This document shows positions 6,972 to 14,953 of a stretch of 41,248 nt of DNA, one piece after another. The notes beneath the pieces were generated by a model. That model was not told the origin of the DNA, ran no database searches, and saw only the letters and a list, made by a program, of their open reading frames with translations. The translations under genes and the position numbers were made by a program. Position 1 is the stretch's first letter, and each line of letters begins with the position of its first letter. Source of the stretch: Acidimicrobiales bacterium (GTDB lineage Bacteria > Actinomycetota > Acidimicrobiia > Acidimicrobiales > Aldehydirespiratoraceae); contig JAJCXY010000099.1 in the NCBI GenBank assembly GCA_029263215.1, positions 1 through 41,248 on the forward strand, in the 5' to 3' direction.

Positions 6972-8675
6972 ATGGACGACGCCCCTCTTCTCGGTTTGAG
7001 CCGACCCGTCTGTCGCCTCCTGCATTGGGTGGCCGTGGGCTGGGCACTCGCTGCCATCGCGGCACTCGCTCTGGCCGGCCCTCTCAACCTTCTCTCTCAT
7101 CGACCCGGGGGCGCGGCGTTCGAGATCGCCGAGCGCCCGGTTTTCATGGCCATGTTCGCGGTCGGCGTGATCATCGCTCTGAGATGGCAGATCATGGGGG
7201 GCGCGATCGCCGGTTTCACCGCTGCGGGCCTGGTGGTCTTCGCCGATCAGCAGCTGAAGCCCGCCTCCGCGATCATCGTCGTTGCCGGGTTTGCGATTCC
7301 CGCCCTGTTGTGGATCGTGATCGACCTCAACGATCAGCGTCCCCGCAAGGCCATTCTCGGACTTGTGATCGTGAGTGCGGCGATCCTCTCCGGGGGAGCG
7401 ATCGCGGCTGAGATATACGACGATCTCTTCGGTCCCACCCATCCGGAGTCGGCCACTCCAGAGGTCGAGGAGTCGGCCCTCGACTGGATCTGGTCGGGGG
7501 GCGTCACCCAGACCTCCTTCTCGGTGGTAGCCAAGCTCGACGATCCCGCGGCCTCGATCCGGCTGGCCGTGAGCGAGAGCGCCGATTTCGATGACGTCGC
7601 CCTCGCTGCGGCGGTCGAGGCGGACGAGCACGGCGTTGTGCGGCTTCGAGCCGATGGGCTCTCCCCCGACCGTCCCTACTACTACGGCGTCGAGGTCGAC
7701 GGCGCTCTCGACCGCATCCGCACCGGCCGCGTCCGTACCTTCCCGGCAGGTCCGAAGTCTTTCGAGATAGCGATCGGCTCAGATGCTCGCGTCGGGTCGA
7801 ACGGGGTCGTCTTCGACGCGATCCGGTCCATCGATCCCCTGCTCTACGTGATTCCCGGTGATCTCCACTACGGCGACGTGGAGGACCCCGAGCGCGGCCT
7901 GTTCGAAGATGTCATGGACCTCACGCTCCAGCAGCCGGCCCAGGCCGCCCTCTATCGATCGACGCCGGTGGCTTATGTGTGGGACGACCACGATTTCGCG
8001 GGCGACGGATCGGGCCCATCCACCCCCAGCGCCCCGGTGGCTCAGGAGACCTTCCGTCGCTATGTGCCTCACTATCCTCTCGCCGACGACGCGGCCATCT
8101 ACCAGTCGTTCTCGGTCGGGCGGGCGCGCTTCATCCTCACCGACGTACGCTCGGCGCGAAGCGACGTCAACGCGCCCGACGACTCCGCCAAGTCGATGCT
8201 CGGCGAGGAGCAGAAGGCCTGGTTCTTCGACGAGTTGCTCGATGCCAGCGAGCACTACCCCCTGATCGTCTGGGTCAATCCCCTGCCGTGGATCTCAGAA
8301 CCGACACCAGCAGCCGACGACTGGGGCGGCTACGCCACCGAGCGGCGCGAGATCGCCGACTTCATCGTCGACAACGCGATCGACGGGCTCATGATGATCA
8401 GCGGCGATGCCCACATGGTGGCCATCGACGATGGGTCAAACAGCGACTTCAGCACCAATGGTGGCGCCGCGTTCCCCGTCATCCATGCCGCAGCTCTCGA
8501 CCGGCCCGGCAGCATCAAGGGAGGCCCTTACAGTCATGGCTCCGTGCCCGGAGGTGGCCATTTCGGTGTGCTTTCGGTGGACGACACGGGAGGCGATTTC
8601 GTCACCGTCAACTTGTCGGGGCGGACATGGCAGGGCGAGGAACTGATGAGTCACGAATTCGTGGTGGCCTCATAG
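6972..8675 (+). CDS. Membrane-anchored PhoD-like metallophosphatase
   Basis: This 567-residue protein has an N-terminal block of about five hydrophobic helices (residues ~15-145) followed by an extracytoplasmic PhoD-like catalytic domain. Metallophosphoesterase motifs appear in order: GSDARVGSN, PGDLHYGD, VWDDHDF and SGDAH. PhoD enzymes are Ca/Fe phosphodiesterase/phosphomonoesterases that release phosphate from outer-surface substrates. The membrane-domain fusion is less usual than the Tat-exported form. The start is ATG 6972 or GTG 6969; a TAGCTT box at 6958-6963 supports initiation right here. Its stop codon overlaps that of the convergent M20 gene (shared TCATAG). Confidence 0.85.
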   Translation: MDDAPLLGLSRPVCRLLHWVAVGWALAAIAALALAGPLNLLSHRPGGAAFEIAERPVFMAMFAVGVIIALRWQIMGGAIAGFTAAGLVVFADQQLKPASAIIVVAGFAIPALLWIVIDLNDQRPRKAILGLVIVSAAILSGGAIAAEIYDDLFGPTHPESATPEVEESALDWIWSGGVTQTSFSVVAKLDDPAASIRLAVSESADFDDVALAAAVEADEHGVVRLRADGLSPDRPYYYGVEVDGALDRIRTGRVRTFPAGPKSFEIAIGSDARVGSNGVVFDAIRSIDPLLYVIPGDLHYGDVEDPERGLFEDVMDLTLQQPAQAALYRSTPVAYVWDDHDFAGDGSGPSTPSAPVAQETFRRYVPHYPLADDAAIYQSFSVGRARFILTDVRSARSDVNAPDDSAKSMLGEEQKAWFFDELLDASEHYPLIVWVNPLPWISEPTPAADDWGGYATERREIADFIVDNAIDGLMMISGDAHMVAIDDGSNSDFSTNGGAAFPVIHAAALDRPGSIKGGPYSHGSVPGGGHFGVLSVDDTGGDFVTVNLSGRTWQGEELMSHEFVVAS

Positions 8676-9851
8676 GCCCTCGGACCGCTTCCGACTGAGT
8701 TGCTGGGCGACGAGCTCCACCCAGTAGTCGATACCCGTCGCGAGGATCTCGTCGTTGAAGTCGTAGTGCGGATTGTGCAGTGTTCCGCCATGCACGGGGT
8801 CGTCGACACCGTTGCCGATCAGGGCGTAGCAACCGGGCTTGACAACAAGCAAGCGAGCGAAGTCTTCCGACGCGGGGACGGGCGCAGCGCCGTCGTCCAC
8901 CCGATCGTCACCTACCACCGCCCGAGCCGCGGCCACCGCGGCCTCCGTCTCCCGCTCGGTGTTGCTCAACACGATGAACTCGCGGGAGTAGTAGAGTGAG
9001 CACTCGGCGCCGTGCGCGGCCCCGATGCCGGCCACGAGCTCGCGCATCCGTCGCTCTATCAGGCGGCCGGTTTCATCGGTGAAGCCGCGGCAGTCACCCC
9101 GGATGGTGGACGTAGAGGCGATCACATTGCGGGCGCCATCGGTCTCGAATTCGGTGACCGACACCACCCCGGCATCGAGTGGACTCATGGAGCGCGCGAC
9201 GATCGACTGGAGGGCGATGACGATCTCCGCACCCACGACGGTCGCATCGACCGTACGATCGGGCATCGAAGCATGACCACCGCGGCCTCGAACGACGATC
9301 TCGAAGACGTGCTCGAAGGCCATCATCGGTCCCGGCGTCACCGCGAACTCGCCGGCTGGGATTCCCGGCATGTTGTGTAGGCCGTAGACGGCATCCATCG
9401 TGAAACGATCGAACAGCCCATCGTCGATCATGGCTTGGGCTCCGTGGCCCGCTTCCTCGCACGGCTGGAAGATGAAGTGAACCACACCGTCGAAATCGAG
9501 TTCGGCCGCGAGGCGATGCGCCGCTCCGAGCAGCATCGCGGTGTGACCGTCGTGGCCGCACCCGTGGAACACTTCGGGGCGCTCCGAGCGGTAGGGCGGA
9601 GTGCCCTGCTCCTGTATCCCGATCGCATCCATGTCGGCCCGCAGGCCGATCGCTCTCGATGATCGGCCGGAGCGAAGTGAACCGACCACGCCGGTGCCGC
9701 CCACTCCCACCGTCACCTCGATTCCGATGTCGGTGAGTGCGTCAGCCACCAGTCGGGCGGTGCTGTCCTCTTGAAAGCCCAGCTCGGGATGACGGTGAAG
9801 TTGGTGACGCCACACCGTCGCGGCCTCCACGATGTCGTATTCAGATCGCAT
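8670..9851 (-). CDS. M20-family amidohydrolase (N-acyl amino acid / hippurate hydrolase type)
   Basis: This 393-residue zinc hydrolase is of the IAA-amino-acid / hippurate hydrolase branch. Metal-site residues are visible: Cys98, His100 and His103 in HGCGHDGHT, the Glu132-Glu133 pair in QPCEEAGHG, His159 in GLHN, and a C-terminal His in LHNPHYDF. A lid/dimerisation domain (about 180-300) interrupts the catalytic domain (GRGGHASMPDRTVD). It probably cleaves N-acyl or N-aroyl amino acids in the cytosol. The frame stays open upstream, but ATG 9851 is chosen because a TACCGT box lies exactly 6 nt before it. It shares a symmetric divergent promoter with lspA. Confidence 0.9.
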   Translation of the reverse strand: MRSEYDIVEAATVWRHQLHRHPELGFQEDSTARLVADALTDIGIEVTVGVGGTGVVGSLRSGRSSRAIGLRADMDAIGIQEQGTPPYRSERPEVFHGCGHDGHTAMLLGAAHRLAAELDFDGVVHFIFQPCEEAGHGAQAMIDDGLFDRFTMDAVYGLHNMPGIPAGEFAVTPGPMMAFEHVFEIVVRGRGGHASMPDRTVDATVVGAEIVIALQSIVARSMSPLDAGVVSVTEFETDGARNVIASTSTIRGDCRGFTDETGRLIERRMRELVAGIGAAHGAECSLYYSREFIVLSNTERETEAAVAAARAVVGDDRVDDGAAPVPASEDFARLLVVKPGCYALIGNGVDDPVHGGTLHNPHYDFNDEILATGIDYWVELVAQQLSRKRSEGL

Positions 9852-9857
9852 CCGACA

Positions 9858-9867
9858 ACGGTACTGT
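9858..9867. promoter_or_regulatory. Symmetric bidirectional promoter between M20 gene and lspA
   Basis: ACGGTACTGT contains a plus-strand -10 TACTGT (9862-9867) and a minus-strand -10 TACCGT (9863-9858) sharing the central TA. Each hexamer is followed by exactly six bases and then a start codon (GTG 9874 and ATG 9851). Both start codons therefore lie 12 nt from their own -12 T, and both mRNAs would be leaderless. Confidence 0.65.
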
Positions 9868-9873
9868 TGCCCG

Positions 9874-10365
9874 GTGGATCGACCCAGACAGTTGACAATT
9901 GCGGGCCTGATCGTGGCGGCCGCCGTTGCGCTCGACCAGCTCAGCAAGTGGTGGGCGGAGGAGGTGCTCGACGACGGAAATGCCATCGGCGTGCTCCCCA
10001 CCGTCGAGTTCGACCTCACCTACAACAGCGGCTTCTCGTTCAGCGCCGGGTCGGGCAACGGTGAATGGATCGGCCTGCTGGTCACCATCCTCGTCGGCTT
10101 TCTCATCTGGCAGATCTGGAAGGCCACCGACGCCGGGCGGGCCCTAGTCATGGCCGTGATTCTGGGTGGAGCGATCGGCAACCTCATCGACAGGATCTTC
10201 CGGGCCGACGACGGGATCCTCTCCGGGAAGGTCATCGACTTCATCGATGTGAGCTGGTACGCCGTGTTCAACGTCGCCGACATCTTCGTGGTGTGCGGCG
10301 CGGTCGCCTTCGTGATCTACGAGCTGCGCGCGGCGCGTGCGGAGAAAGAGTCCGTCGCATCGTGA
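9874..10365 (+). CDS. lspA: Lipoprotein signal peptidase (signal peptidase II)
   Basis: This 163-residue inner-membrane aspartyl protease removes signal peptides from prolipoproteins after diacylglyceryl attachment. Four hydrophobic helices are evident. The family motifs are DQLSK (21-25), GNLIDR (102-107), VIDFID with catalytic Asp122, and FNVAD with catalytic Asp136. The GTG start is preferred to an upstream in-frame ATG because it falls 6 nt behind the -10 box and gives the usual length. Several lipoproteins elsewhere in the window (15752, 21059, 31360, 35231) would be its substrates. The stop overlaps the next start by 4 nt, so an essential gene heads an otherwise catabolic-looking operon. 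Confidence 0.95.
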   Translation: MDRPRQLTIAGLIVAAAVALDQLSKWWAEEVLDDGNAIGVLPTVEFDLTYNSGFSFSAGSGNGEWIGLLVTILVGFLIWQIWKATDAGRALVMAVILGGAIGNLIDRIFRADDGILSGKVIDFIDVSWYAVFNVADIFVVCGAVAFVIYELRAARAEKESVAS

Positions 10366-11228
10366 CCCTCCCGACGAGCATCGATGTCATTCCGACCGGA
10401 ACGGTCGGGGCGATGATCGATGGCGTCGACATCGCGGCGGGACTCGACGACCAGCAGTTCACCGAACTGCGAGAGGCGTTCATAGAGCATGGCGTGATAT
10501 TCCTGCGCGACCAGCACATCACGCCTGACCAGCACGTCGAGTTCGCACATCGTTGGGGTGAGATCAACGTCAACCGATTTTTCCGGCCGGTCGATGGCCA
10601 TCCGCTGATCGCGGAGGTCCGCAAAGACCCCGGGCAAACCCGCAACATCGGGGCCGACTGGCACACCGATCACTCCTACGACCAGATCCCCGCCTTGGGT
10701 TCCATTCTCTACGCCCGCGTGGTGCCGCCAACCGGGGGGGACACCCTTTTCACCAACATGTACCGGGCCTACGAAACGCTCTCAGACGGAATGAAGGACA
10801 CCCTGCATCGGCTCTCCGCCGACCATTCGAGCCGGCACCAATTCGGCTCCCTCGCCAACATCGAGGGCGATACCCACGACATCGGCACCCGGCTGGGTAA
10901 CGCCGAGGCCGCCACTCAAGACGCCGTGCATCCGGTGGTGATCCGTCATCCCCTCTCAGGTCGGCCCGCTCTCTACGTCAACTCCGACTTTGTTCTGCGC
11001 CTGACCGGCTGGACCGACGAGGAGTCCGAGCCCCTGCTGGCCCAGCTCTACGCCCATGCGGTGCGTGAGGAATTCCAGTATCGCTTCTCATGGGAGGTTG
11101 GATCCATGGCGATCTGGGACAACCGGGCCACCCTTCATGTCGCGGCCAACGACTATCAGGGTGAGCTCAGGCTGATGCACCGGATAACCATCGAGGGCGA
11201 AGCGCTGGAACCTTTCGTGCCTGCCTGA
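10362..11228 (+). CDS. TauD/TfdA-family Fe(II)/2-oxoglutarate dioxygenase
   Basis: This 288-residue enzyme has the facial triad His101 and Asp103 in WHTDHSY and His259 in WDNRATLHVA, plus the 2-oxoglutarate-binding arginine near 270-274 (GELRLMHRIT). The family includes taurine dioxygenase, which releases sulfite, and the 2,4-D and sulfate-ester dioxygenases; the substrate cannot be read directly. The GTG start overlaps the lspA stop (GTGA). A cytochrome b and a molybdopterin oxidoreductase follow within 8 nt and by overlap. This makes oxidation of a released inorganic product such as sulfite an attractive but unproven role. Confidence 0.9.
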   Translation: MTLPTSIDVIPTGTVGAMIDGVDIAAGLDDQQFTELREAFIEHGVIFLRDQHITPDQHVEFAHRWGEINVNRFFRPVDGHPLIAEVRKDPGQTRNIGADWHTDHSYDQIPALGSILYARVVPPTGGDTLFTNMYRAYETLSDGMKDTLHRLSADHSSRHQFGSLANIEGDTHDIGTRLGNAEAATQDAVHPVVIRHPLSGRPALYVNSDFVLRLTGWTDEESEPLLAQLYAHAVREEFQYRFSWEVGSMAIWDNRATLHVAANDYQGELRLMHRITIEGEALEPFVPA

Positions 11229-11235
11229 CGTTCAA

Positions 11236-11958
11236 GTGCCGATGACCTCGGTACTCGAACCCGTCGAAGCAGCACCGCCGACCGAGACACGACGCGCCGT
11301 GTTGCGCCACAGGCGAGGCACACGCTGGATGCACTGGATCAATTTCCCCTTGATCACCATCATGATCTGGAGCGGGCTGCGCATCTATTGGGCCGAGGAC
11401 ATCTACGCATTCGGCATCCTCGACTGGGAGTTGTTCGCCTTCTTCCCCGACTGGTTCTATGGCTCCCTCGAACTCGAGAAGCGTCTCGCCCGCGGGCTTG
11501 CCTTCCACCTGTCGTTCGCCTGGTTGTTCGTGCTCAACGGCATCGCCTACGGGCTCTACACGCTTTCGACCGGCGGGTGGCGGCGACTGGTCCCGCGTCG
11601 GGATTCCGCCCGCGCCGGGTGGCACACGGTGCTCCACGACCTCCATCTGCGCAAGGAAGCGCCCGTGTCCGACGGCGGCTACAACGGCGCTCAGCGATGG
11701 GCTTACAGCTTCATCGTGGTACTCGGTGGCCTGGCGATGCTCACCGGGTTCGCGATCTTCAAGCCCACCCAACTGGGATTTCTGACCGCGATGTTCGGCG
11801 GCTACGAGATGGCCCGCCGAATTCACTTCGCGATCACGATCACCTTCGTCGTGTTCTTCGTGGTGCACATCATGCAGGTGTGGCGTGCCGGCTGGCGCAA
11901 GTGCTCGCCGATGCTCACCGGATACGAGCTCATCGAAGGGGCCGAGCCAGATGCCTGA
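11236..11958 (+). CDS. Membrane cytochrome b (thiosulfate reductase / formate dehydrogenase gamma-type)
   Basis: This protein of about 240 residues has four transmembrane helices and histidines placed as b-haem ligands: His33 in RWMHWINF, His91 in AFHLSFAW, and His197 and His211, spaced 14 apart in one helix. It is the expected quinone-linked membrane anchor for the molybdopterin enzyme encoded next, whose start lies 8 nt inside this gene. GTG 11236 and ATG 11242 are both possible starts; no clear ribosome site is seen, which fits coupling to the upstream gene 7 nt away. Confidence 0.87.
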   Translation: MPMTSVLEPVEAAPPTETRRAVLRHRRGTRWMHWINFPLITIMIWSGLRIYWAEDIYAFGILDWELFAFFPDWFYGSLELEKRLARGLAFHLSFAWLFVLNGIAYGLYTLSTGGWRRLVPRRDSARAGWHTVLHDLHLRKEAPVSDGGYNGAQRWAYSFIVVLGGLAMLTGFAIFKPTQLGFLTAMFGGYEMARRIHFAITITFVVFFVVHIMQVWRAGWRKCSPMLTGYELIEGAEPDA

Positions 11959-12700
11959 GCGCGACGAGATCTCCTACGACGACTACCGGAGGCGGTCGCG
12001 CCGATCGGTGCTCACCGGGGGCACCGCGACACTTGCCGGGTTCATCGGGTGGCGCTTCGTGCAGGGCTCAGCCGCCGACAACCGGATCCCCGGCGTGCTC
12101 CGCAACATGCACGAGGTCAATGAGTCAATCTGGTCGGGCCTCTTCCGTGAGGATCATCTGGCCAAGACCTTCAGCCGTTCGGACGCATCGATTCTGAGGG
12201 TCAACGGCAGGATCGGCATTCGCGACGAGATCGACCTCGATGCCTGGCGCCTGGATGTGAAAGGTCCGGCAGGTCTGCGGCTCGACACAGTCTCGCTCGC
12301 CGACATCAAGGCCCTGCCTAAGCACGACATGACGATCGAGCACAAGTGCATCGAGGGCTGGGCCCAGGTCACCAACTGGGGCGGCGCCCGCTTCAGCGAC
12401 TTCATGGACCGATACGCAGGTCGCCTCGACGGCGACATCACCCACGTGGAGCTCGCCACTCCCGATCGGAAGTACCACGTGAGCGTCGATGTGGCCACGA
12501 TGCGTCACGCCCAAACCCTGCTCGCCTATGAGATGCTCGATCAGGACCTCGACAACGACCATGGCGCGCCGCTTCGGTTGGCCACCCCACTGAAGTACGG
12601 GATCAAGCAGATCAAGCGCATCGGGTCGGTGCAGTTCCTACGCGAACGAGGCCGCGACTACTGGGGTGAACGCGGCTACGACTGGTACGCGGGCCTCTGA
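11951..12700 (+). CDS. Tat-exported molybdopterin-dependent oxidoreductase (sulfite oxidase / MsrP fold)
   Basis: This 249-residue protein opens with a twin-arginine signal (SRRSVLTGG followed by a hydrophobic stretch, residues ~16-36). It continues with an oxidoreductase molybdopterin domain containing the Mo-ligating Cys133 in EHKCIEGWAQV. It lacks the C-terminal dimerisation domain of full sulfite oxidases and is closer in size to MsrP/YedY. With the overlapping cytochrome b it would form a periplasm-facing complex exchanging electrons with the quinone pool. The direction is open: methionine sulfoxide reduction as in MsrPQ, or oxidation of a product such as sulfite made by the upstream TauD-type enzyme. 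Confidence 0.88.
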   Translation: MPERDEISYDDYRRRSRRSVLTGGTATLAGFIGWRFVQGSAADNRIPGVLRNMHEVNESIWSGLFREDHLAKTFSRSDASILRVNGRIGIRDEIDLDAWRLDVKGPAGLRLDTVSLADIKALPKHDMTIEHKCIEGWAQVTNWGGARFSDFMDRYAGRLDGDITHVELATPDRKYHVSVDVATMRHAQTLLAYEMLDQDLDNDHGAPLRLATPLKYGIKQIKRIGSVQFLRERGRDYWGERGYDWYAGL

Positions 12701-12703
12701 CTT

Positions 12704-13129
12704 CTATCCGTCTGCCCACACAGTGTCGGTTCGCTCGAGCGCACCGAAGAAGCCGTCGACTCGTTCGATGAGACCGTTCTCGGCGAATGTAACGACGTCG
12801 AATCCGGCGATCAAGGGCTCCCCGTCGACGTGTATCGCCCATTCATAGCGGTAGCGATCGTGATGGCCATCCACATTGCTGGCTAGCCCGAGGACGGCGC
12901 CCGGGTAATCAGATCGAAATCCCCTCACGTTCTGCTCGAGCGCGTCTCGACCTCGGTGGGAGTGGAGCGGGTCGACCCAAAGGCAATCGTCGGTGACGGC
13001 CTTATCGAGGTGGGCGCGGATGCGATCGGGATCGGGCTCATTCCACATTCGCAGGTAGTGCCTCATCGCCTCGGGAGTGTCGTCTGGAATCGGGGCAAAC
13101 ATCTGGGCTCCTGGTGAATTGTCAAGCAT
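12704..13129 (-). CDS. NTF2-like / SnoaL-type small protein
   Basis: This protein of up to 141 residues has the NTF2-like pattern: an N-terminal helix with YLRMWNEPDPDRI, then DDCLWVDPLHSHRGRDAL, and a beta-rich half ending FDVVTFAENGLIERVDGFFG. Members are polyketide cyclases, hydrolases or simply ligand binders; no function is assigned. Its ATG lies inside the last codons of the upstream XRE regulator (8-nt overlap), so it is translationally coupled and may provide or remove that regulator's ligand. A second ATG at 13102 would remove nine residues. Confidence 0.78.
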   Translation of the reverse strand: MLDNSPGAQMFAPIPDDTPEAMRHYLRMWNEPDPDRIRAHLDKAVTDDCLWVDPLHSHRGRDALEQNVRGFRSDYPGAVLGLASNVDGHHDRYRYEWAIHVDGEPLIAGFDVVTFAENGLIERVDGFFGALERTDTVWADG

Positions 13130-13931
13130 CGATCATGGCGCGGAGAAGGTCCTCGGTGAGCTGATCCGCGGGTAGGAGTGTCTCGATCCGGAGCTCCTCG
13201 AGCGTGACGTCGAAGGGAGCGCCGACGGTCGCGATGATGGAGATGAGACGCAGGGTGCCACGGGGGGTCTCAAGCTGCATGGGCAGGAACAGATCGGCGC
13301 CCGAGGGAAGGGGCTCGCGCGAAGGCAGCGCTCCAACGCCGGGGTAACCCCGCGCCTCGGCGAGAAGATCGCCGAGGCGGCTGTCGAATGGTCGTTCCAC
13401 GAGCTCACGCTCGAGGCGGTGGACCAGCACAGTGGCGAAGCGGTCCCAATCGCTAACCCGCGACCGGATCCCATCAGGATGCAGGCACAGCCGCATGGCG
13501 TTCATTGCCACCGGCAATGGGATCTCGAGCTCCGCCATGGTTGCAAGGCCGAGGGCGGCCGGGTTGGCGAGCACGATGTCCCAACCACGATCGACCACAT
13601 AGGCGGGGATATGGCCGTGAGCCGCCAACACCGTTTCGAGCACGCGACGCACGTCGTCGAGGTCGGGGTCATCGAGGCTGCGTTCGGTGTACTCCGCAGA
13701 GAACCCAGCAGCGGCGAGCAGGGTGTTCTGGTCGCGCAGCGACAGATCCAACGAGCGACCCAGATGAAGAACCATCTCGCGGCTCGGCCTCGAACGACCG
13801 GTTTCGAGGTACGACAGGTGACGTTGCGAAACATCCGCCGCCGACGCCAGTACGAGCTGTGAAAGACGGCGAGCTTCGCGCCAGCGGCGCAGTTCCTCAC
13901 CAAACGAGACGGCGACTGTGGCGGAGCTCAT
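13122..13931 (-). CDS. XRE-family regulator with MmyB-type ligand-binding domain
   Basis: This 269-residue protein has an N-terminal helix-turn-helix (about 10-70: LRRWREARRLSQLVLASAAD, SYLETGRSRPS). A C-terminal domain (about 100-265) resembles the MmyB-like domain, with VVDRGWDIVLANPAAL being typical of that family. MmyB-type regulators are thought to bind fatty-acid-like ligands. The ATG follows a TACAAT box by 6 nt, indicating a leaderless mRNA and excluding the upstream in-frame start. It may control its own operon and the divergent 4-TM gene 86 nt away. Confidence 0.88.
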   Translation of the reverse strand: MSSATVAVSFGEELRRWREARRLSQLVLASAADVSQRHLSYLETGRSRPSREMVLHLGRSLDLSLRDQNTLLAAAGFSAEYTERSLDDPDLDDVRRVLETVLAAHGHIPAYVVDRGWDIVLANPAALGLATMAELEIPLPVAMNAMRLCLHPDGIRSRVSDWDRFATVLVHRLERELVERPFDSRLGDLLAEARGYPGVGALPSREPLPSGADLFLPMQLETPRGTLRLISIIATVGAPFDVTLEELRIETLLPADQLTEDLLRAMIDA

Positions 13932-13937
13932 TTCGCG

Positions 13938-13943
13938 ATTGTA
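13938..13943 (-). promoter_or_regulatory. -10 box for leaderless XRE regulator mRNA
   Basis: TACAAT on the minus strand, six bases before the ATG at 13931; a near-consensus -10 that sets the start of the gene. Confidence 0.6.
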
Positions 13944-14017
13944 GGGGACCACGGGTGACGACTTCGATTACCTGTCGGGTCATCGCTTTCAGCCCCGCCG
14001 CGTCTCACGATCACACC

Positions 14018-14443
14018 ATGAACAACAACATCTCAAAACTCCGCAACGTCCTGAAAGCCAACGCCGCCTTCTCTGTCATCGGTGGGCTGGTCGCGGTGAC
14101 CGATGCGCCGTGGGTGTCCGAACAGACCGGGATCGATCACGTCGCGGTGACCCGCGTCGTCGGTGTCGGCCTGCTCGTCTTCGCCCCCCTGGTCGCCATG
14201 ATCGTGCTCACTGGGTCGCGTACCGATACGAGCCGCTTGATACGCGACAGCCTGCTTGTGTCGATCAACGACTTCTTATGGGTAGCCGCCACCATCGTGG
14301 TGCTGGCCACAGTGGAGCTCACCACCGCAGGCATCGTCGTCGCGTTGCTCCTTGCACTGATGGTGACCGATTTCGGCGTCGCCCAGCTCTGGTACCGCTC
14401 GAAGCTCGTGGGGTCGAAGGAGACCGCTATCGTCGCAGCGTGA
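14018..14443 (+). CDS. Small four-helix membrane protein, unknown function
   Basis: This 141-residue protein has four predicted hydrophobic segments (about 18-34, 44-67, 84-103 and 107-125) and a short soluble N-terminus (MNNNISKLRNVLKAN). I do not recognise a family with confidence; it resembles small DoxX-like or generic integral membrane proteins. It is divergent from the XRE regulator and overlaps tadA by 4 nt (GTGA), so tadA expression may depend on it. A weak TACCTG box near 13970 could be its promoter, giving a leader of about 35-40 nt. Confidence 0.72.
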   Translation: MNNNISKLRNVLKANAAFSVIGGLVAVTDAPWVSEQTGIDHVAVTRVVGVGLLVFAPLVAMIVLTGSRTDTSRLIRDSLLVSINDFLWVAATIVVLATVELTTAGIVVALLLALMVTDFGVAQLWYRSKLVGSKETAIVAA

Positions 14444-14901
14444 CCGACTACCCGACCGACGACACCCTCATGGGCCTCGCCATCGACGAGGCGCGCGCCG
14501 CCACCACCCACGGCGACGTACCCGTAGGGGCGCTGGTGGTGGTCGACGGTCGGGTGATCGCGAGTCGCCACAACGAGCGGGAGCTGTTGGGCGATCCCAC
14601 GGCCCACGCCGAGTTGCTGGCTGTACGCGATGCTGCCGGTGTCCTCGGGTCGTGGCGTCTCGAGGGGGCAACCGTGGTGGTCACCCTTGAGCCGTGTCCG
14701 ATGTGCGCCGGAGGCCTCCAGCAGGCCAGAGTGGCGCGGGTGGTCTATGGCGCCGCCGACATGAAAGCGGGGGCGTGCGGATCGCTCTACAACCTCGGTG
14801 CCGATCCTCGGCTCAACCACGAGTTCGAGGTGCAGCACGGCGTTCGGGCCGACGAATGCGCCGCCTTGCTGAGCGACTTCTTCGCCGATCGCCGCGCCTG
14901 A
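14440..14901 (+). CDS. tadA: tRNA-specific adenosine deaminase
   Basis: This 153-residue zinc deaminase converts A34 to inosine in the anticodon of tRNA-Arg(ACG). Zinc and catalytic residues are clear: His56 and Glu58 in TAHAELLAV, and Cys86 and Cys89 in EPCPMCAGG. The C-terminal GACGSLYNL and LNHEFEV match TadA rather than guanine or cytidine deaminases. The GTG start overlaps the stop of the small membrane protein, giving the normal length. In many actinobacteria tadA lies beside tRNA-Ser and ffs; here it is about 14 kb from them. Confidence 0.93.
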   Translation: MTDYPTDDTLMGLAIDEARAATTHGDVPVGALVVVDGRVIASRHNERELLGDPTAHAELLAVRDAAGVLGSWRLEGATVVVTLEPCPMCAGGLQQARVARVVYGAADMKAGACGSLYNLGADPRLNHEFEVQHGVRADECAALLSDFFADRRA

Positions 14902-14917
14902 CCGGCAGCGATCTTTC

Positions 14918-14947
14918 TTGACAGGTAAGTAATCACTTACCTATTGT
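14918..14947 (+). promoter_or_regulatory. ArsR-type promoter with operator in the spacer
   Basis: A consensus -35 TTGACA (14918-14923) and -10 TATTGT (14942-14947) are separated by 18 bp. Almost the whole spacer is a perfect inverted repeat, AGGTAAGT-AATC-ACTTACCT (14923-14942). The GTG start lies 6 nt after the -10. This is the layout expected for an autorepressor that blocks RNA polymerase. Confidence 0.8.
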
Positions 14948-14953
14948 CGACGT

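Noticed and set aside
11951..12700. Naming the molybdoenzyme as sulfite oxidase
   Set aside because: It lacks the C-terminal dimerisation domain and the size is closer to MsrP; the substrate is left open.
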